Source: Lithospermum erythrorhizon (lineage: Eukaryota > Streptophyta > Magnoliopsida > Boraginales > Boraginaceae). From it: DNA of 64,000 bases. Location: positions 18,161-82,160 of the forward strand of contig JADFUC010001482.1 in NCBI GenBank assembly GCA_019722365.1. Direction: 5' to 3'. Positions within the stretch are counted from its first letter, which is position 1; every line of letters starts with the position of its first letter. The notes under the pieces are model-generated. The model had not been told where the DNA came from, did no database searches, and saw only the letters and a list, made by a program, of their open reading frames with translations. The translations under genes were made by a program, and so were the position numbers. Below, one piece after another: positions 58,750 through 64,000 of this stretch.

Positions 58750-61130
58750 CACTGATGACATATTCTTATGTTGATTCCTCAGACACTGTCCCTTTGAATG
58801 CTGATATTGAAATGGGGAGATGCTGAGTCGGACTTCTAGTAAGGAGAAATGCAGTGGCTCAGAATAGAAGGGTAGAGTCGAGTTAAGGAATCTGCTTTGG
58901 TGGTTACGAGGAGAGGGATCTTTATTGGGCACTCACGATCCTAGAAAAGGGCAAATTAGCTTAGGATCATTTTAAAGAAGTGATACTTTGCCATTTGGAA
59001 AAAAAAATGAATAAATGTATCTGGCTACTTGATAAACTTCTATTTGTACAAAAGAGCCCGCAATGTGGCTTGGTCGGAACACTTGAGGAGAATCAATAGC
59101 AAACACCGTGCGGTTGTTTTCTAAGAAAGTCAATGAAGATAATAGTAGGTATCTTTATTTATTCAAACTCGGTTGCGTGGGTGTAATTCATTACGATGGT
59201 GATAAAGTTGGGATATTCGTATTTAGTTTTAAAAGTAGAAAGATTAGGCTGCCCGTATGATTTAGAAACCATGAGTACCCATTTAACATTGTTGAACATA
59301 AAGTGTTTAATATTAAGGTTTCTTAGGGCATACACTCCTTTATTACAAAAGATCGATAGATATGTAGTAAGAAAAGAGTGTTTTTGTTGTTTATGAATTG
59401 GAGAAGAAACAGTTTATAAACATTTTGAGTAAAGGTTAATAGGTAAAGTTTGACAACAGTTGATGGTGAATTAAGTGTTCAAAATTTGGTTATATGGTCA
59501 TTCTTGTCGTTATGTGGATAGAAGCTGGTCTTTCTGAAAAAGTTCTTTTCTTTATTGATGTACCTCAGCTCATGATAAGTGCGCATTAGCGAAAGAAGTT
59601 CACTGAGAGAAATACGTAATGTGTTTGGGATCGATAAGATTTATACATTGATAATCTTACGCAAATGATTCTTGTATTCTTTATTAGAAGAAGGATCGAT
59701 ACTCCATTGAATCTTTTTTTTAGATGGTAAGTTATTCCGTATTTAGATGTTTGTGCTCATAAGGAAATTGATTACATTATTGATATTGTTAGAGAGGGAG
59801 TGAAATATACATTTGGAGTGCGAAATAGATTAAGAAGCTCCTTTAATGAACATAAAATCAATTTGAAGTTGCCCAGCCAATAAGTTGGTGTTGAACAAGC
59901 AATGACTAGGTGGAATAAATACGTATATTCCCATGTTGAGCAATTGCTACTTATAGGCGTGTTTTTACAAACTATCTTGGCGAGGATGATGATGGTTTTA
60001 CAAAATTTTGTCCGTGTCACGACTTACAGTCGAGCGGTTGTTGAAGTTTGGCTGAGTTTCTTGAAATATTTCTTGATGTGACAAATCTTATTAGTGGTTC
60101 AAATTACTGACTCAGTCATTTTTTTGGGAGAGTTATCAAGAATCAAGAATTGCTAAATCTTGACGATGTAGGTAGTAAGAAGCCTGTACAAAACATGGGC
60201 TGTGAGGATGTCCACTTAAATATGAAAATCTTTGGGATGAGTGTGATGCATTCTTTATCTTTTGGGACAATTGATCACCCAGATATAAAATGGGAATGAT
60301 TAAGTTTGCTTATAGATAATGTATCGTATGATTTTGAAGAGAAGATGGGAAGGTCAACCCGATGTTTCTCACGACTTGTTTTGAGCGATTATCTTTGTAA
60401 TATATGGGGATAGAAAGGGCTTGAGAGACTCGGTCCACATTTGAAGCCTGACCGCCTCTTCCGTTGTTTCAAGCAAAGATTCGTGAATTTATGCAAGCGG
60501 ATGAAAGAATGAGGGTAAGAAAAAAATGATCTAGAGTTGCGTTTGAGGAAGTCCGATATCCTCCTTGTTGATAATTTTGATGCACTTAGCAATTTGGAAA
60601 GGAAGTAAGGGGCAAATACAAAAGTATTATAAAAAATGGCAATGGATATACTGTCATTCCCTATCATATTGATTTAGCCAGTCCACATGATCTTTGGTGG
60701 AAGGGTAATTGATAAAAAAAGGGCTTCCATGAGGAGAGACACTATTGAAACACTTTTGTGTGGTGGTGATTGGATTAAGGAGGCATATGGAATCAGAAGT
60801 GATAAAGAGGTAATGTATTTTACTTATATTCTATTTTCTTTTTACATTCTTTTGTGTGTGAGTGTGATGGTTTTTTTTTCTCTCTTATTTTAAGCCTGTC
60901 ATACATTACTGTTTTTTGTATTATGTTTTCTAATGCAGTTTTATTCGTTTCTAATGCATTTTAACTACTGATACCCATTTTTTTTCCTCTTTCTATTCTA
61001 TTTTTTTCTATTACGTTTCTCTTTATATTATATTATTATCGATTCTACTATTTTCTTAACTTATATTCATCTTGTGAATCTGGTTGCTAGGGAAATGATG
61101 ATCCTGTTGAGTTGGAGTTTGAGAAAGAAT
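58750..61130 (+). pseudogene. hAT transposase (BED finger, RNase H-like, dimerisation tail), broken
   Basis: Plus-strand pieces in order are as follows. Near 58770 is SSDTVPLNADIE, a Ser-rich start. At 58970-59110 lies a worn BED zinc-finger region. At 59196-59396 are HEYPFNIVEHKVFNI-like words across frames and then LLQKIDRYVVRKECF. At about 59745-60000 are CAHKEIDYIIDIVREGVKY, NRLRSSFNEH, then RWNKYVYSHVEQ. At 60070-60340 is FLDVTNLISGSNY. At 60690-60809 are FGGRVIDKKRASM and ETLLCGGDWIKEAYGIRSD, the hAT dimerisation domain. An intron (GTAATG at 60810, CTAG ending 61090) precedes GNDDPVELEFEKEYEMRDKN. This is the RICESLEEPER-like group. Stops and frameshifts abolish function. Confidence 0.85.
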
Positions 61131-62040
61131 ATGAAATGAGGGACAAAAATATCAATGATGGTAATCTAATTCTGTTGCCCCCTGTTTGTTACTGTCGGTA
61201 TGTTGCTATCAGCTACATTGCTTATTTGTTTACGCCTATCTTTATGTTGCCTATCGCTTTTTATGTTACTGTTGCCTCTGTTATTTGCCAATCAGTATTT
61301 GCTATAATTTACATTGCTATCCAATTGTAGGCTTGTGCTTGATCAAAGCATTACTGTTCAGTTATAGTGTTGCTATCATTTTCTTGTTACTTTCGTTACA
61401 TTTGCTATCAATGATGGAATTGGCGATCTGTCGTTTCTTCGATTCGATTTGTTATGATTAATGAAGTATTTTTGTGTGGTGAGTTGACTATTCATGTTAT
61501 ATTCTTCAAAGATGATGATTAACTATCTCGTTTCACTTGTATGCAGTATAACATTCTTTTACGTAAATTCGGTTACTTTGCTTACTCGTCATTGTAACTT
61601 TTTAGTTAATGAAGTCTTGACTAATGACTATAATTACATTGCATAATGTATAAATATTATGGAAAAATGATGAAGCCTTGATTACGATTTCCCGTCTTTG
61701 GACAATTTCTTGAGATTTACTTTATAATGAGTTTCTACTTTTATCATCACGGTTGCTATAAACTGTACTATAATTTAAGTTTGCCCATGCATTGTTTCTT
61801 GGTTTCCTTTGTTTGATTCATTTTGCCACTAGATGTTATCTCTTTACAAAACTTGCGACCAAACAATGAGGTAATCCTGCCAGTTCCACCGTCAGCGCCA
61901 CTTGACAGTGGCCTTTGAGTCTAAGAACAAGAAAATTGCGCGTCGAACTTGAAGAATTATTTATTGTGTAATAGTGCATTTGTGTTGGCCTGTAATATTA
62001 AAACAATCAAAGCATCTTTAGGGACTTGCCAATGTAGGGA
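61131..62040 (+). other. 3' end of the hAT transcription unit
   Basis: T-rich intron-like DNA with runs of TTGCTATCA and GTTACTGTTGCC repeats leads to a short possible last exon near 61910 (ESKNKKIARRT), then TAATATTAAAAC. No further domain was seen. Confidence 0.4.
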
Positions 62041-62360
62041 ATAGGATTATCAATTACGTATTTTAATTTTTCCGCAACCATTAATAGCCGGACGGATCGA
62101 GCGTAATGAGAGCGGTTTTACGAGCCCGGACCCGAATCGGATCGAACTATAATTCAAAAAACTTGCGAACTTCCAGGCTTCGAGCGTCGAGAATTTAATG
62201 TTGCAAAAATCGAACCCCGGACCGAGCGTGCGGTCGCGCTTTGTCGCGAGGATCGAGCTTGAGCATACTACGATTCGGTATAGTTCGGTCCGTTCTGACT
62301 TTAGGCGAGTGAGTCGTTGAACCCGTCTTACTATCTTCGAGAATGACTTCGATGACTGAA

Positions 62361-64000
62361 TCGGTAATGATAACGTCACCCTTTCTGCTTTGTTCCGCGC
62401 GGCATTCTTGCTTGATCTTAGGGTTTCTTGAACGCTTTGCTTTTACACCCGTTGTACTTCTTTCTTAAATTTCCTTTTGTTTTGGACCGCTGAAAAGCGA
62501 GGAAGAAATAGGAATTTTAATCTTCCCCAGTTGTCTCCGGCGTTAGAGTCATCTTATACGGTTTGTTTTAGAGATAACTCAAACTTATGCATGTTGAAGT
62601 TCATCGGGCGAGAGAGAACTTCTTTAGGAGGACTTTAGGATAAGATGCAGTCAGTTCTTTGAAATACGGGCCAAGACATTGTGTCGTTCGATGAAGCCTA
62701 TCATTTTTAATGACATGTGGGCTCACCGATGCATCCATTTCGACTTCTTGTCAGTAAGCACGAGCAGTGTCATATCTCTCTCATTTCGCTTCCGTTAGAA
62801 TAACTCGTGATTCTTTGAAATGCGTATCGTATCGCTTTCACATACCATGCGAGTTTGGAATCTACGAGGTTACATGTTAGCTAGCGTAAGACATTGGACA
62901 TCTGTGTCCGGACTTGAACTTTTGGCGTCATTTGAGTACGGTTGGGACCTAGTGTTCAGCATAATGCACATTACTACTCGGCAGGGGCAGTCAGTTCGCT
63001 ATCGATGGTCAAAGTTTGAGTTGTTGAGCTTCAGCACTTCTCGAGTGCGACCCGAAGTGAGTTCCCAGGTGGGTTAAGGAAATGAGTCGTTTCGATTCTA
63101 CAAGAATAAGTATGTAAATGACAGCGGTTTGAGAATCTATCATGTCAACGCTTACAAAATAAATTGTAAAATAATACGATACTCAAATCTTACAAAATGT
63201 ATTGGTATGCAAGATCTACTATATTGAAATTTCAAAAGCGGCAACAGCTGCGTACATTTTGAAGAAGCTAATATAGCGATAGGTTAACTGCCCAATTATG
63301 TAAACACGACATAACTCTTGTGTTACTAAGCGTACAGGGATCTTCACACGAATTATATCGCGAGCCATGGCGTTAGTGGAAATCACGGTTAAGCGATCAA
63401 TTAGCCAACTTATCAACTTGGAATGATCATCACGAAGCCAGCGGCGTTAGTGGGAAATCATTTCAACATGATCCATTTGCCATACTCGTCGCGATGCGAA
63501 CACTAATAAATGCGGTGTGCGTGATAAGTGATAAGTTTAAGCATTAAAATTGGTTTGATCACGAGTGCTTAAATTTTTGGTGAATTCATATTATTTGATT
63601 AATTATTTAACATGTTATATAGCACGTACTCGAAGTAATGTACTTACGTCATGAAAAATAAAATAAATACACATTTAGGAGATATATGATATGACCCTAA
63701 CAAAATACAAATAATAAACTATTACCGCACTTATAAAGTGCGATGCTTGTAATGCTTGACTTTTGAAACTTACGAAGCGGACATGGTGGAATACCGTCTT
63801 GATACCTCCACGATTTGTACATTTTATTTACTTGACTAAGGCAGCCTTGCGGGGCATGGGTAAAAATAAAATAAATAAAATAAAAGCGACTTCGGCCGAA
63901 TTAGGTGTTACAACCAGAATAAAAGGTTAGAAACACCGTATTTCAAATACAACTAGGTCATATCAATATATCCACTTTCCATTGGCAATACGTAACTAAA
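62361..64000. other. Unidentified right end of the window
   Basis: The composition is moderate in GC at 62.4-63.1 kb and AT-rich after that. The phrase GGCGTTAGTGG(G)AAATCA occurs twice (about 63370 and 63444). It looks like repeat DNA, but no LTR pair, ORF or known motif was recognised. Confidence 0.35.

Larger units (their letters stand above)
57300..62360 (+). mobile_element. hAT-type DNA transposon, decayed
   Basis: A broken hAT transposase gene on plus (58750 to about 61960) lies between GC-rich flanks. The flank at 57340-57610 has GGCCAGCAGGCCGAACCCG and AGTTCGGTCCGGTCCGTTTA. The flank at 62080-62320 has GGACCCGAATCGGATCGAAC and AGTTCGGTCCGTTCTGAC. Clusters of CGG/CCG words near both ends are usual in plant hAT elements. 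I could not define the short terminal repeats or the 8-bp target duplication, so the ends are approximate. Confidence 0.65.

Noticed and set aside
62050..62379. 109-codon minus-strand frame as a gene
   Set aside because: It spans the GC-rich terminal part of the hAT element. The Ser/Arg content follows from CGG/TCG words and no domain is seen.
1..64000. CRISPR array, bacterial operon, rRNA or tRNA genes
   Set aside because: None of the repeat arrays has constant repeats with unique spacers. No tRNA or rRNA core was recognised, and gene structure is eukaryotic throughout.

Overview
This window is nuclear DNA from a flowering plant, most likely a eudicot. It has intron-rich genes with GT-AG splice sites, an AT-rich background, and a large load of decayed plant transposons. 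Only two host genes are convincing, and both are on the minus strand. The first is the 5' part of a CTR1-type Raf-like MAP3K gene (1-1519), cut off by the left edge of the window. The second is a complete nine-exon gene for a double-domain GTPase of the bacterial Der/EngA family (28065-34589). Its predicted protein has 672 residues and probably goes to an organelle.

Layout. 1-1519: CTR1-like exons, with a CT-repeat leader and promoter up to about 2.7 kb. 4.4-11.3 kb: an old, coding-dead Ty3/Gypsy element of the Tat type, with diverged LTRs and an antisense ORF between pol and the 3' LTR. 11661-18246: an Athila-type Gypsy element with clear LTRs and a perfect 5-bp target duplication, but with no recognisable reverse transcriptase, RNase H or integrase. 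19.46-21.06 kb (minus) and about 45.24-46.95 kb (plus): two copies of one unidentified repeat of about 1.6 kb. 21-28 kb: AT-rich intergenic DNA with MITEs, a direct duplication and short GC-rich islands. 28.1-34.6 kb: the Der gene. About 35.9-40.9 kb: a decayed PIF/Harbinger transposon with its two genes pointing at each other. 41-45 kb: intergenic DNA with a MITE nested near a duplicated GC-rich repeat. 47-52.8 kb: an unidentified block with several minisatellite-like arrays. 52827 to about 57.3 kb: a Ty1/Copia element on the minus strand, with one LTR and a decayed integrase/reverse transcriptase. About 57.3-62.4 kb: a decayed hAT transposon carrying a hexamer repeat and a minisatellite rich in the telomere-like word TTAGGGTTT. 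62.4-64 kb: nothing recognised.

The two host genes show no functional link. CTR1 would act in ethylene signalling and Der in organelle ribosome assembly. The rest is a transposon graveyard. I found no rRNA, tRNA, CRISPR or prokaryotic-style operon. No convincing new gene system emerged. The least explained pieces are the block at 48.7-52.8 kb, the inverted 1.6-kb repeat family, and the antisense ORF of the Tat element.
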